64,000 nucleotides of DNA from Tenrec ecaudatus (taxonomy: Eukaryota > Chordata > Mammalia > Afrosoricida > Tenrecidae), in the NCBI RefSeq assembly GCF_050624435.1, contig NC_134546.1, forward strand, positions 75,495,700 through 75,559,699. The letters are read 5' to 3'. The translations under genes and the position numbers were made by a program. The notes under the pieces are model-generated. The model saw only the letters and a program-made list of their open reading frames with translations, made no database searches and was not told where the DNA came from. How positions within the stretch are numbered: position 1 is the first letter of the stretch; each line of letters begins with the position of its first letter. Of the stretch, positions 24,276-36,778 are shown one piece after another.

Positions 24276-25355
24276 GTGGCACCTGGTCCCTCAAAAACAA
24301 CTCAACGCAAACAGCCATCACCCCCAACGACCTCAACGAAAAAACAGGAGAAACAAAAGGCAAAGCAAGAAGATGTCCTGAACATAACAACATACATAGA
24401 AGAAGCAGACATAGAGATGCCATACAAAGAAGCTCTCAGAATGGTGCTTGGAGCGATGCAGAATATGAGGGAAACACTACAGAAAAAGGATGAAATGATA
24501 GAGGAGATAAAAGACATATACCAAAGGAAAATACAGGAGCTTGAGGAGCAGGTAACGAAAAACTATAGCAGAATCATGTTCCTTGAGAATCGATTGGAGG
24601 AATCAGAGAACTGCATCAGTGTCGTGGAGGACAGCCAAGCAGACTTTAATAAACGTGAACAAAAATCTAATAAGAGCATCAGAGAAGCCAAAGAAAACCT
24701 AAGAGCTATGTCTGATGCTATGAAGCGGAACAACATTAGAATTATTGGCCTACCGGAAGAAGACACAACAAAGAAGTCATCTGCAACAATAGCGAGAGAA
24801 TTCTTGGAGGAAAACTTCCCCAGCCTAATGAATGAAAACCAAGCAACCATCCAGGAGGCTGAAAGAACACCAGCACCACGGGACCCCAAGAAGAACTCAC
24901 CAAGGCACATAATAGTTAAACTTTCAAACTTTGAGGAAAAGGAGAAAATCATGAGAGCACCTAGGGAAAAGCAAGCAATCACATATAAAGGTTCCCACAT
25001 AAGGATATGCTCAGACCTATCAGCAGAAACTATGAAAAAAAGGAGAGAGTGGAGTAACATATTCCAAAAATTGAAAGAAAACAAGGCAAATCCAAGAATA
25101 CTCTACCCAGCCAAATTATCGATCAAGATCGATGGAGAAGTAAAAGTCTTCCCAGACAAGGAAAAACTCAAAAAATACGTTACAACAAACCCAGCCTTAC
25201 AAAAGATCCTCGCCGACTCAGTATGGGCAGAAGAACAACACTCACCAAGCACAAATAAGACACCAGCACATAGAACAACCTCACCCAGAGCACAACAAAG
25301 AGAAAACAGACCCCAAGATAGCAATGGCTTAAGGATGGAAAGAAGTCAAGAATGA
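24276..25355 (+). CDS. L1 ORF1 protein
   Basis: 359 aa, uninterrupted. ORF1p is the RNA-binding chaperone of the L1 ribonucleoprotein. A basic, Pro/Lys-rich N-terminus (residues 1-30) is followed by a long coiled coil (about 55-150, with heptads such as 'LEEQVTKNYSRIMFLENRL'), an RRM-like domain opening 'NNIRIIGLPE' (about 152) and a C-terminal domain with 'RILYPAKLSI' (about 268-277). The C-terminal 50 residues are polar and rich in Ser/Thr/Arg. It lies 66 bp upstream of ORF2. The intact frame suggests that the insertion is not very old. Confidence 0.9.
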   Translation: MAPGPSKTTQRKQPSPPTTSTKKQEKQKAKQEDVLNITTYIEEADIEMPYKEALRMVLGAMQNMRETLQKKDEMIEEIKDIYQRKIQELEEQVTKNYSRIMFLENRLEESENCISVVEDSQADFNKREQKSNKSIREAKENLRAMSDAMKRNNIRIIGLPEEDTTKKSSATIAREFLEENFPSLMNENQATIQEAERTPAPRDPKKNSPRHIIVKLSNFEEKEKIMRAPREKQAITYKGSHIRICSDLSAETMKKRREWSNIFQKLKENKANPRILYPAKLSIKIDGEVKVFPDKEKLKKYVTTNPALQKILADSVWAEEQHSPSTNKTPAHRTTSPRAQQRENRPQDSNGLRMERSQE

Positions 25356-25421
25356 TACACATACAAAACACACACTAATGAGAAAGGAAAGTAGGAAAAC
25401 TCCCAACACAAAAAGTATAAA

Positions 25422-28400
25422 ATGGCATCACAGAGTCCACACATGGAGATAATAACCCTGAATATCAATGGCCTGAACTCAGGCATTAAAAGACTGAGAC
25501 TAGCAGAATGGCTTAGAAAACACCACCCATCAATTTGCTGACTAGAGGAGACACACCTCAAGGCTACAGACAAAAATAGGCTGAGAATCAAAGGCTGGAG
25601 AAGGACCTACCAAGCAAACAGCAATACAAAAAAAGCAGGGGTTGCAATCCTTATCTCGGATAAAATTGACCTCAAAGTGCAAACCATAAAAAGAGATAAG
25701 GAGGGACACTATATAATGCTCAAGGGAATGATAGACAATGAACCACTAAGCATTGTAAACATATATTCCCCGAATGAGAGACCAGCTCAATACGTGAACC
25801 AAACACTCCAAAAGATTAAGAAAGAAATCACAGACTCGACAATTATAGTGGGTGACTTCAACACACCACTCACTGAGAAAGATAGATCACAGGGAAAGAA
25901 ACTCAACAAGGAGACTAGAGAGCTAAACTCCACAATTAGACAATTTGACCTAATAGATATTTACAGAGCTTTTCATCCAAATACAAAAAATTTCACATTC
26001 TTTTCAAGTCCCCATGGCACATATTCGAAGATAGACCACATGCTGAGGCATAAGGCAAATCTACATAAATTTAAGCACATTGAAATAATACAGACCTCTC
26101 TCTCTGACCACTGTGCCATAAGACTGGAAATCAACAAAAGGAAGACAAAGAAAATAAGAGCAAATAATTGGAGGATGAATAATTCTTTACTGCAAAAGGA
26201 GTGCATACTGGTGCAGATCCGAGACGAAATCAGGAAATTTCGCGAAACCAACGAAAATGAGCACACGACGTACCAAAACTTATGGGACACAGCAAAGGCA
26301 GTCATCAGAGGAAGGTTCATAGCAATACAAGCACACCTGAGAAAGGAAGAGAGACTCATGACAGATACGCTGACACAAAATTTACAAAAACTAGAGCTGA
26401 GTCAGCAGGACAACCCTACTAATAGCAAAAGAAAAGAAATTATAAAAATCAGGGCTGAGATTCAGGAGAGGGAAAATAAAAAAAACTATGGAAAAATTAA
26501 TATCGCTAAAAGATGGTTCTTTGAAAAGATAAAAAGGATCGATAGAACATTGGCAAACCTAACCAAAGAAAGGAGGGAACAAATCTCAATAGCAAGAATA
26601 AGGGATGAAAGAGGGGTCATTACAACAGACCCTAATGAAATCAAAAGGATAGTTACACAATACTATGAAGGAATGTACTCCAATGAATTCAACCATTTGG
26701 AAGACATGGACAAATTCCTGGAAAAACAATCCCTCCCTAGACTATCCTCGGTGGACATCAAGGATCTCAACAGACCCATCGCAATAGAAGAAATAGAAAA
26801 GGTTATCAAGGGATTACCAACAAAAAAATCCCCTGGACCAGATGGATACACTGGAGAATTCTATCAAGCATTCAGGGAAGAACTAATACCAATCCTACAC
26901 AAACTTTTCCAGAACATAGAAAAAGATGGCAAACTCCCAAACTCCTTCTATGAAGCTAGTATAACTCTGATACCCAAACCAGGCAAGGATCCCACAAGAA
27001 TCGAGAACTACAGACAAATATCCCTAATGAACATTGATGCAAAAATCCTTAACAAAATACTAGCCAATAGAATACAAAAGTATATAAAACAAATAATTCA
27101 CCATGACCAAGTGGGATTCATACCAGGGATGCAGGGATGGTTCAACATACGAAAGACCATTAGTATTATTCGTCACATTGACATGAAAAAGTATAAGAAT
27201 CACATGATAATATCAATAGACGCAGAAAAAGCATTCGACAACATCCAACACCAATTCCTGTTTAAAACACTAGCGAAAATAGGAATGGAAGGAAAGTTCC
27301 TCAAGACAATACAAGCTATATATGAAAAACCAACAGTCAAAGTCATAGTCAATGGAGAAAAGACTAACACAATCCCACTGAAAAAGGGAAGCAGACAAGG
27401 ATGTCCCTTGTCTCCACTCCTATTTAATATCGTGCTGGAGGTTTTAGCTAACAGCATAAGGCAAAGAAGTGACATCAAAGGTATTTGTCTGGGGAAGGAA
27501 GAGGTGAAACTATCATTATTTGCAGATGATATGATTTTGTATATGGAAAATCCCAAAAGTTCCACAAGGGGAGTACTGGAAGCAATAGAGGAGTTTGGCA
27601 GAGTGGCAGGATACAAGATCAACAAACAGAAGTCCATCGGACTGTTATACACATCAGATAAGACCACAGAACAAGAGATCAAAAAGGTGGTACCCTTCAC
27701 AATAGCCAAACACAAACTGAAATAACTAGGGATACACTTGACTGAAAAAACAAAAGATCTATATAGGGAAAACCATAGAACACTATTACAAGAAACCAAG
27801 AGTGACCTCAACAAATGGAAGAATATTCCATGCTCTTGGATTGGGAGACTTAATATAGTTAAGATGTCAGTTCTGCCAAAGGCACTATATAAGTTTAATG
27901 CTATCCCGATACAATTACCATCATCTTTCTTCAAAGAAATGGAAAAACTGATTACCAACTTCATATGGAGAGGGAAGAAGCCCAGAATTAGCAGAGAACT
28001 CCTCAAGAAGAAGGACACCGTGGGAGGGCTTGCTTTACCTGACTTTGGCACAAACTATGCAGCCACAGTTCTCAAAACTGCATGGTATTGGTACAATGAC
28101 AGATACTCAGACCAATGGAAAAGAACTGAAAACCCAGAAATAAAAGCATCAGCATACACAGAGCTGATCTTTGACAAGGTCCCCAAATACATCAAATGGG
28201 AAGCCAATGCCCTCTTTAACAAGTGGTGCTGGATAAAATAGATATCAATATGCAGAAAAATGAAGCAAGACCATTATCTCACTCCATGCACAAGAATAAA
28301 CTCAAGGTGGATCACAGACCTTGAAGTTAAACCCCAAACTATTAGGGCCATCAATGAGGGAATTGGGACCAACTTGAGAACTTTGGCGCAGTGAATACAT

Positions 28401-29247
28401 AGGAATACAGAAATAGGGAAGGACACAAACACAGAGGAGGCACAAATCGACAAATGGGATATACTGAAGATAAAACACTTGTGTACATCTAAAGAATTCA
28501 CCAAGAGAGTAATAAGAGAGTCCACAGACTGGGAAAACATCTTTAGCAATGACACATCAGACAAAGGCCTTATTACTAAAATCTACAGTACTCTGCTAGC
28601 TTCCAAAAAGAAAAAAAACCAATAGCCCACTTGAAAGGTGGGCAAAGGACTTGAACAGAAGTTTCACAGAGGCAGAAATCCGAATGGCCAACAAACATAT
28701 GAGAAAATGTTCCCGATCTTTAGCCATAAGAGAAATGCAAATTAAAACAACAATGAGGTATCACCTGACACCCTCAAAGGTAGCCCAATTCAAAAAATCA
28801 GAAAGCAACAAGTGTTGGAGGGGCTGTGGGGACACAGGAACTCTCATCCACTGCTGGTGGGACTGTAAGTACGTACAGCCACTATGGAAATCAATCTGGC
28901 GATACCTAAAACAGATGGAAATAGAGTTACCATATGACCCAGCAATCCCCCTACTGGGCATATACCCAGAAGAGGCAAGAAACAAACCAAGACCAGATAT
29001 CTGTGCTCCAATGTTCATTGTGGCACAGTTCACAATTGCAAGGAGTTGGAAGCAACTCAAATTTCCATCAACTGACGATTGAATTAAAAAACTGTGGTAT
29101 ATACATACAATGGAATACTACGCATCACTAAAAAGCAGTGATGAACGTATGAGGCACATAGTGGCATGGGAAGAACTGGAGGAAATCATGCTAAGCGAAG
29201 TAAGTCAGGCACAAAAGGACAAGTACAACATGAGTCCGCTGAGGTAA
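25422..29247 (+). pseudogene. L1 ORF2 (endonuclease-reverse transcriptase), disrupted
   Basis: Starts at ATG 25422. AP-endonuclease domain: 'LNINGLNSGIKR', 'LEETHL', and '[12 protein letters not shown]' with a later 'SDHCAI'. Reverse transcriptase: '[15 protein letters not shown]', '[14 protein letters not shown]', '[12 protein letters not shown]', and the active site 'FADDMILYM' (about 27520). A C-terminal Cys-rich motif, '[18 protein letters not shown]', lies at about 28815. Lesions: TGA at codon 40 (25539), TAA at 27723, TAG at 28239, at least one later stop, a +1 shift in the A-tract near 28607-28620, and TGA in place of a Trp codon near 29080. The true stop is TAA 29245-29247. Several of the single changes look recent. 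Confidence 0.92.
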
Positions 29248-31940
29248 GAATTAAAAAAAAAATTTTTTTTAAAGCAAAAGTGGCATAGGGAAAAAAGCTA
29301 CTGTATACAAACATTTTAGGGGTGAAGACGGTGTAGTATGGAAGAGACCAGACCAAAACCAGGGATGTACATGGTAGACAATGGTGGAGGAGGTGGGGAA
29401 AGGAAAACAAAAGGATGAATACAAGCAAGAAAGGGGTAGTGGGGTCAGGGGGCATTAATCCACCCAAGGGGAGGGTATTGTTTATATCTCCACAGGGAAT
29501 GTGGGACCAGACTTCAACCCAGTGTCGCAAGGTGTGAATGCAATATCTCGGCGTGGAGGAGAGAACCGGTGGAGAGGTCTGGGAGGCTGGCCCCAGCACC
29601 ATAAATTAAGTGGATTCCTGCCCCTCCCCCGAAAAGAATTTGTTCCAAAGGACGACATTGACTCTGCAGCTCTGGGAGATGGACATATTTGATCAGAGCA
29701 CACGGGAGCAGATGAAGGGGCAGGAGGAGAGAGTGTAGCACAGCCTGGCCCACCAGGCCGTGATGATGATGTTCCTGAGTAGAGCAGCCAGTCCACAGAG
29801 AGAACAACATGGCTGGCCCTACTATGAGACATGATGCCCCTCAGTGACTAAGGGCGATACAGGGGACAGCACCGGAGACACAGTGTGGGAATTGCACCTG
29901 ACCTGATGCCACCACGCCGAGGCAAATCACTGGGGGAGTGCAGAGGAACAGCAAGGGAATGGAGTGGCAAGGTCCCCAGCGAATGCTGAAAGTGGACTCT
30001 GGGGCCAGGGCGTGGTGCCCTAACAGACTGGACTGGAAAACGCTCCTAAGGACCAGCAAACGATCCCTGAAGTAACTACAAGCTTATCTCTTGTGAACTG
30101 TTTTGTTCTGTTCTTTGTCAGTGGTTTGTTTTTGTTGTTTTGTTGTCTGGTTGTATACTGTTGCTTTGTTTTCCTCTGTCTAGTTTTTGTGCATGCTAGT
30201 GACTCCACAAGTCTGTCTGAATAGGACAGGCTGGATGAACTATCTGGAGGAAAAACAACGGGACCGACAGTCACGGGGGGACTTGGGGTGGGGGGGTAGG
30301 GGGGGATGAGGAAGTGGTGTTAACAAACCCAGGGACAAGGGAAAAACATGGGACCCCAAATGGTAGAGAAGGGGTAGTGGCAGGCCTGGTGGGAAATGAT
30401 CAAGGGTAAGGTTGCTAAGAGAAGAGGTATACTCTAGCCCAGGTGGTGATGATGCATGGTAGTAGGGCAGGAGGAAAGTCAAGGGAGATGGAGGAAAGAG
30501 CTAGGAGTCAAAGGGCATTCATGGAGGTCTAGACAAAGACATGTACATGCAAATATATATAGGAGGATGGGGAAATAGATCTATGTGTCTATATTTATAG
30601 GTCAAGTATTAAGGTGGCGGAAGGACCTTGGGCCTCTACTCAAACACTCCCTCAATGCATGAATACCTTCTTTTATTAAATTGGAACTCTATGATGCTCA
30701 CTCTCCCGACACAACGGCTGGAGCCAAAGTGGTTGAACAAGTAAATATGGTGAAGAAATCTGATGGTGCCCGGCTATCAAAAGAGATAGTGACTGGGGTC
30801 CTAAAGGCTTGAAGATAAACAAGTGGCCATCTAGCTCAGAAGCAACAAAGTCCACATGGAAGAACACACCAGCCAGTGTGATCGAGTGGTCCCAAAGGGA
30901 TCAGTTACCAGGCATCAAAGAACAAAAAATCCTATCATTGACTGCACACCTCCATGATAGGATCGCTGAAGACAAATGGGTGCATAAGCAAATGTGGTGA
31001 AGAAAGCTGATGGTGCCCGGCTATCAAAAGAGATAGTGTCTGGGGTCTTAAAGGCTTGAAGGTGAACAAGCGGCCATCTAGCTCAGGAGCAAATAAGCCC
31101 ACGTGGAAGAAGCACACCGGCCAGTGCGATCACGAGGTGCCCAAGGGACCAGGTATAAGGCATCATGCAAAAAAAAAAAAAAAAAAGAGATAAGTGTGTG
31201 TTTATGTAAGTGTATATATGTGTATATGTATATATGTATATATATATGTATATATATATATCATATTAAATGAAGGGGGAAGTGCATTGTGGAGACCCAA
31301 GGCCCAAGTGTCGGCCAATGGAGATCCCCTCATAGAGGGGTTTAGGAGAGGAGATGGGTTAATTAGGGTGTGAGGTAGTATCGATGAAGAACACAGCTTT
31401 CCCCCAGATCCTGGATGCTTCCTTCCCCCAACTACCATGATCCGAATTCTACCTTGCAGGGCTGGATAGGACAGAGGCTGTACACTGGTACATATGAGGG
31501 CTGGAGGTACAGGGAATCCAGGGTGGATGATACCTTCAGGACCAAGGGTGTGAGGGACGATGCTGGGAGAGTGGAGGGTGAGTGGGTTGGAAAGGGGGAA
31601 CTGATTACAAGGATCCACATGTGACCTCTTCCCTGGGAGAGGGACAGCAGGGAAGGGGGGAAGGGATATTCCGGATAGGGCAAGATATGACAAAATAATG
31701 ATGTATAAATTACCAAGGGCACATGAGGGAGGAGGGAATGGGGAGGGAGGGAATAAAAAAAGAGGACCTGATGCAAGGGGCTTAAGTGGAGAGCAAATGC
31801 CTTGAGAATGATTGGGGCAGGGAATGTATGGATGTGCTTTATACAATTGATGTATGTATATGTATGGATGGTGATAAGAGTTGTATGAGTCCCTAATAAA
31901 ATGTAAAAGAAGAAAAGAGAAAAAAATGAAAAAAAAACTG
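29248..31940 (+). other. L1 3'UTR with internal ~246-bp tandem repeat
   Basis: About 2.7 kb, far longer than in primate or mouse L1. It has a G-rich upstream half (runs near 30277-30310) and two tandem copies of a roughly 246-bp unit (30692-30937 and 30938-31165). Each contains 'gtggtgaagaaa' or similar, 'gcccggctatcaaaagagat' and 'gccatctagctcag'. The same two copies occur in the 17.7-kb element. A TA-rich microsatellite follows at 31208-31262. Confidence 0.8.
31208..31262. repeat. (TA/TG)n microsatellite
   Basis: Alternating 'gtatata' and 'tgtatatg' runs inside the L1 3'UTR, preceded by an 18-base A-tract near 31169-31186. Confidence 0.8.
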
Positions 31941-32314
31941 TCTCCTTTGAGTTATAAAAATGTGCTACAAAAAAAGAACTAACAAATAAACAAACAATAA
32001 AAAAAAAACGAAGAAGAATAAAAACCCTGTTTTGAATTTCAGACATGTTGGAGGGAGCAAGCTTGTTCAAGTAGTCTGTGAAAGTGGCAATTTCCAGGTG
32101 GTCCAACAAAAGTCCATGCTGTACAGTCCCTCAACCAGCATTCTTTTCCCAGGACTGAAAGATAGAGGTGAGCTCTGTCTTCCATCCCCACTCACTGTGG
32201 AGGACAGTGGAACCACTTCCTCTCCTGTTCCATGAGAGAGTCCCCTCAGGAAGCGAGCAAACCTGGCTGAACATAGCATGAGAAAGGCTGTGATTTGTTA
32301 CATCCCTGTACCTC

Positions 32315-32625
32315 TGTTGTTGTTTGGGGCCATTTAGTCTGTTTCCACTCATACAGACCCTATGTACAACGGAAGAAATGCTGCCCGCTTGTGTATAGTC
32401 CTCTCAATTGTTCTTATATTTGATTCCACTGTTGCAGTCTTGATGTCAGTCCATCTTGTTAAGGGTCTTCTTATACACTGACCTTCTCCTGTAGCAGGAA
32501 TGATGTCCTTCTTGAAGGACTGGTCTCTTCTGACACCATGTCCAACATATGGGACATGAAGTCTCCCCAACCTCGTCTCTAAGGAGCATTCTGGCTGTAC
32601 TGCTTCCAAGATAACCCTGGAGGTT
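32315..32625 (-). mobile_element. RTE LINE 3' fragment, antisense
   Basis: 'ttgttgtttggggccattta', 'accctatgtacaacggaaga', 'atgtccttcttgaaggactg' and 'aggagcattctggctgtact' follow the RTE 3' end order on the minus strand. The 285 bp before it (32030-32314) are unassigned. Confidence 0.72.
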
Positions 32626-33639
32626 TTTAATGGGTAAGCCACACAGTTGTTCCTGTTTAAGAGGGAAGCTTTACATTGACCTGGGACCTCGCTGTGACAT
32701 TCATCTGGGGTGAAGATAAAAGCTCCAGTCCCTCCACTGGGACAGAGATGGATACCAGGTGGGCAGTTTGAATGTCTCGGAAGTTCTTTTCTTCCTTCTT
32801 TCAAGACAATATTTTTGAAGGCACCATTTGTGTCATTCACTTCCATCTCCGGCAACTACAGAAGCCAACCTGAGACTGGGGCTCTGAAGGGGGTTAGGGA
32901 CCATCTTTAGTTTGTTATCCATCCTTTCTCTGAATAAGACTGAACATGCAACAGCTACAACATTTGAACTTTCCATAAATACAACTAGTGCAAACGGAAT
33001 ACTCTCAAGGTCATTTACATATGACCAGCAAAGCAGACAGTCACAGACACGGGAGCTTTTCCAGATTAGAGCTCCTCATGAGGGAGTTCAGAAGAATAAT
33101 GCTCAGCTGTTTTAAACAATTATAGGAATGTTTCCCAAAAAAGCTACATTAAAAAAAATGGTGATAGAAGTAATTTTTTTTAAATATCTAACAAAACCGA
33201 TAAAATTTAGGAATAATTCAACAACTCCAAGAACAAATCCAAAAGAGAAACACTAAGAGAGTTGAAATAAATAAGTCTGAAAGATAAAAGTTGTAAAATT
33301 GAAACAATGGAAACCTGAATCAATGAGCTTAGACAAATCTCTCAACACTAAATTAAAAGAAATATCTATTTTTAAGAACCCTAATATAAGAATTTTGTGG
33401 GACACTTTTAAGCGGAACCATTTATATTGATGAACACCTTTGAAGAGAAAGGAGAAGAAAAGGACACAAAGGATATATCGTCGGGGAAATGATTTTTTAA
33501 AAAGAAAAAAATCTGTTTGAGAACTCAGTAGCATGTGGTATTTTCAATGGCCTCATAAAGCCCACGGGAGAGCTGGGAAACGATAATCTAAACAATACTA
33601 GAAAAGATCAACGAGTAAAAAGTAGTAACATTCCATGCT
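32626..33639. other. Unassigned AT-rich sequence
   Basis: No supported gene or repeat. Short ORFs only. Confidence 0.35.
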
Positions 33640-33930
33640 TGTGAGAATGACAATGACCTATCTGTCTTGAAGGAAGGATAGCCAGAATGCTCTTTAGAAG
33701 CCAGAATGGGGAGATGTCCTGCCATATACTTTGCATATGTAATGAGGAGGGTCAGTCCCTGGAGAAGCGTGTTGTGCTCTCTTGCTAGGATTTCTGAAAC
33801 AGGGGTTCAGGTAAAAAGAAAACAAACAACCCTCCACCGTATTGATTCACATGATCTCTGTAAGAATGGGTTCAAACAGAATGGCTGAGGGAATGTCATA
33901 GATCAGGACGTGTTCTGTATTGTCAGAATG
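33640..33930 (+). mobile_element. RTE LINE fragment, sense
   Basis: 'cttgaaggaaggatagccag', 'aatgctctttagaag' and 'cagtccctggagaag' match the RTE ORF2 3' region in sense. The 530 bp that follow (33931-34460) are unassigned. Confidence 0.6.
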
Positions 33931-34464
33931 AGTGAAATCCAACTGGACATCATCTACCAAGAACAGCAGCAACGAGTAATGTGACTTAATATATTTTGGT
34001 CTGCGTTTGTTGGCAACTGAATGTATTCTTTAGTGAAGTACTTATTCGTGTCCTTTGTCCATTTTGAGTCTCAAAACTGTACCACATGTTCAGTCCCAAC
34101 TGATGTTTAGATAGATGTTAAGATATGGAAAGAGGTGTGAACTCCCCAGAGAATGTGCTGAGAAATGTGAAAATAGGGTAACATAAATGTCTACTATTAG
34201 TCAGGGTTTCTATGAAATCACATTTTATTTTCTCTATGCTCACTGTGGGCCAACAGTTTCTCTGATCTTCAGCTTACAGCTCTTGATTTCTCAATAAATG
34301 AAGACCCATCCCATGGACGAGGAGAGCATTAGACTGGACACTTTTCTACTTCTCCCATCCTATCCCCAGAACTTCACACATCAGATCTCTTATCCAATTT
34401 CCAGGTTAAATCTCAAAACTCAAGGAAAAATCATATGGTGGGCAGAGTTCTCTAGCCTCGACAG

Positions 34465-34893
34465 AACATGTCTATAAATCCTGTTTTTATTTTGCATATT
34501 CTTCATTCTGGAGGTTACTTCTCTCCGGTAGTGTCAAGAGATTCTAAAAATGGGCTGACATTAAAGAGATTTCCATTATTTGCCATTATTGATTGTTCCC
34601 ACCTTCTTAGGTGTCCTGTGACAGGTACGGCATTAGGATTTGAGCCCAGGAGTGATGGGAACTCCTTAAGGTTGGAAATCTTGGTGACTCTATACTTCCA
34701 GAGCTGGATCTGCCAAAAGAGGCAGACGAGGCTGGAACATCTGTTAACAGTATGGTTTTATAGCAGATAACAATCTTCCATGTCAAAGGAGTTGAATCTC
34801 AAGCTCCCAAAAATGTCCAGATAGCAGTTCTCCTGCAACTGACTAAATGAGCACTGAGGGAGCAGCTGTCCATTACTGCATGAGACTGACAGT
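34465..34893 (+). pseudogene. IGHV: Clan II IGHV relic
   Basis: Much decayed. The 'ttcttaggtgtcctgtgacag' near 34605 resembles a V-exon acceptor plus leader part 2. 'agctggatctgcc' near 34701 resembles the FR2 start. The best match is 34800-34892: 'agcagttctcctgcaactga' (FR3 'QFSLQL' coding text) and 'ccattactgcatgagac', which corresponds to the 'tattactgtgcaagaga' Cys104 region. FR2 to CDR2 is scrambled, and there are many stops. No usable RSS. Confidence 0.55.
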
Positions 34894-35141
34894 CAGGGGA
34901 CCCAGTGCCATCCCATCCACAAACTGCACTGCAATAATGGGTTGTACAAAGCAGAGGACCAGGCTTCTCAGGCAAGGGCAATAGCGGAGTCATGGGAGCC
35001 AAGAGCTTCCTCTTCAGGTCTAGGGTTTGTTTCCCTCTAAGATATTTTCTCAACAATATACTCCACCTTAGTATTTATGACTACATCCAATGTACTTTAT
35101 AATATTCAATTCATTTATACTTTATATACATAACTACATGA

Positions 35142-35335
35142 GTTGTGGTGGCATAGTGATTACTTAATTGGCTGAAAAAACAGAAGGTCAGCAGTTTGAA
35201 ACCACCAACTGCTTCACAGAAAAAAGACTGGACTTTCTGCTCCCATATAGAGTTAGTTTCATAAACACTCAGGGGCAGTTCTCCCCTGTCCTACAGGGTC
35301 GCTATGAGTCTGCATTGACTCGATGGGTGTGAGTG
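35142..35335 (+). repeat. AfroSINE-like SINE
   Basis: Fairly complete: 'gttgtggtggcatagtgatt' at the 5' end, 'cagtttgaaaccaccaactg', 'tcctacagggtcgctatgag' and 'tgcattgactcgatgg' at the 3' end. It is the positional twin of the SINE at 148-343 in the V1/V4 duplication. Confidence 0.8.
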
Positions 35336-36167
35336 AGTGTGAGTGATGCACACATTGACATGTATTTAATGATTTTCACATCCTGCACGGCTGTATTGGG
35401 CTAAATAAAAATGAAAGCACAACATTATGACCTGTGGGATTCAACCAAAGAGGACTTAGTGAGGAATTCATAGCCACACACATCTGTATCATATTGAAAT
35501 ACAGCTCTCAAATTAATTACCTCCGTTTCCATTTCATGGAACGAGAAGAAAGGAATTGTATGCCCCAGCACAGGTAGCAGGGGGAAATAAATAAATATCA
35601 GGACTGAAATAAATGAGATGGAAGGGACAAAACTGGTAAGCTGATTAAACTAAAACGGCCTCTGTGAGAAGACGAAGTAAGGAGACAAACACAGACTTTT
35701 CCTGATCATGACAACAGAGGGAGGATCCGAACCTCCACATCAGAAACCAGACAGCAGATGCCATGTCGCATATTTATGGATAACTTCATGCCCACAGTAT
35801 AAAAATATCACTTCAATGGAGAAATTCCTTGGAAGGCAGAGGGGGAAATGTTTCATGAAATAAACAAATAATAGAATCATCCACTATCATCACACATATC
35901 CACATCTTAAAGGGGATGAGAGAATGCATTGTGAGCTCTCATATCACAAAGTTGTTGTGCATGTAATATAAAAATATAAAATATAATATAAAGTTTATAA
36001 ACTGAAAACTACTTTTAAAAATATTGATAATATACAACTAAAGAAATGCTTGATAAACAACCTTTTTCAAAGCTTTGTTTTCCCTTGAGAGTGCTGGTAC
36101 TTCTCTGAGTCGGAGGGAGAACTCTTGCCCATATTCTGTTCTTATCTGATTTTAAATATCAGAGGAC

Positions 36168-36175
36168 ATGCAAAT
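36168..36175 (+). promoter_or_regulatory. V4 octamer ATGCAAAT
   Basis: Perfect octamer, 126 bp upstream of the V4 ATG, the same spacing as in V1. Confidence 0.8.
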
Positions 36176-36301
36176 GCAGCTCTCTGCCTGTTGAGAATCC
36201 GGTCACAGTCCCTGATATCGGAGATCTGCGAGTACAATCCCAGTCTCTGGGGTCTCTGCTGCTTCCATTTTGTGCCCAGGAGCTAGTGCACAAGGCACAT
36301 A

Positions 36302-36739
36302 ATGAATTTTGTACCAATCTTGGCTTTCATTTTGACCATTTTATATGGTAATCATTGTAGACCCTGCTGTGTATGTGTGTAATTGTGAGTACCTTAGTAT
36401 GTATGTGTGATAGCTGATCACGGTGCCTCTGTGTTTGCAGGTGTCCAGTATGAGGTGCAGCTGGTGGAGGCTGGGGTAAACTGAGAAAGCCTGGGGGTCT
36501 CTGAGACTCACCTGTTGGGTTTCTGGATTCACCTTCAGTAGCTATGAAATGATCTGGATCCACCAGTCTCCAGGGAAGGGTCTGCAGTGGGTCTCAGGTA
36601 TTATTGGTGGTAGTACATACTATACAAACTCCATAAAGGGGAGATTCACCATCTCCAGAGACAACTCCAGGAAGACACTCTATCTCCAAATGGATAGCCT
36701 TAAAGCCAAGGACACGGCACATGTACACACAGCATGGCA
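36302..36739 (+). pseudogene. IGHV: IGHV3-like pseudogene (V4)
   Basis: The leader 36302-36347 is intact (46 nt, hydrophobic 'ILAFILTILYG'). The donor is GTAATC at 36348 and the acceptor 'gtgtttgcag' ends at 36440. The V-exon starts at 36441 and the mature region at 36452, opening 'EVQLVEAG'. FR1 then lacks one base in 'ggggtaaac' and a second in the Gly run before 'tctctgagactc'; the second site matches the one in V1. FR2 Arg43 is His (CGC to CAC). FR3 'RFTISRDNS' is good, but the Cys104 segment is destroyed: after 'aaggacacggc' the 'tattactgtgcaaga' text is replaced by 'gtacacacagcatgg', so the intradomain disulphide cannot form. Non-functional despite a good leader and RSS. Confidence 0.88.
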
Positions 36740-36778
36740 CACAGCGAGGGGAAGTCAGTGAGAGCCCAGACACAAACC
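36740..36778 (+). promoter_or_regulatory. V4 23-RSS
   Basis: Heptamer CACAGCG (one mismatch, position 6), 23-bp spacer 36747-36769, nonamer ACACAAACC 36770-36778. Confidence 0.85.

Larger units (their letters stand above)
23104..31940 (+). mobile_element. Full-length LINE-1 (L1)
   Basis: 5'UTR (23104-24275) opening 'cttccgggaagatggcgacg', which includes a YY1-type 'aagatggc'; intact ORF1; ORF2 with several lesions; very long 3'UTR (29248-31940) with AATAAA at 31895 and an A-rich tail. A probable TSD, AACTAACAAA, is at 23089-23098 and 31977-31986. The extra 36 bp between the tail and the right TSD hold a second A-tract. Total length near 8.8 kb exceeds the usual 6-7 kb because of the 3'UTR. 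It is now immobile because ORF2 is broken. Confidence 0.92.

Noticed and set aside
25677-27725. A 682-aa reverse transcriptase-like frame as a separate gene
   Set aside because: It is the open middle part of L1 ORF2, bounded by in-frame stops within the same element.
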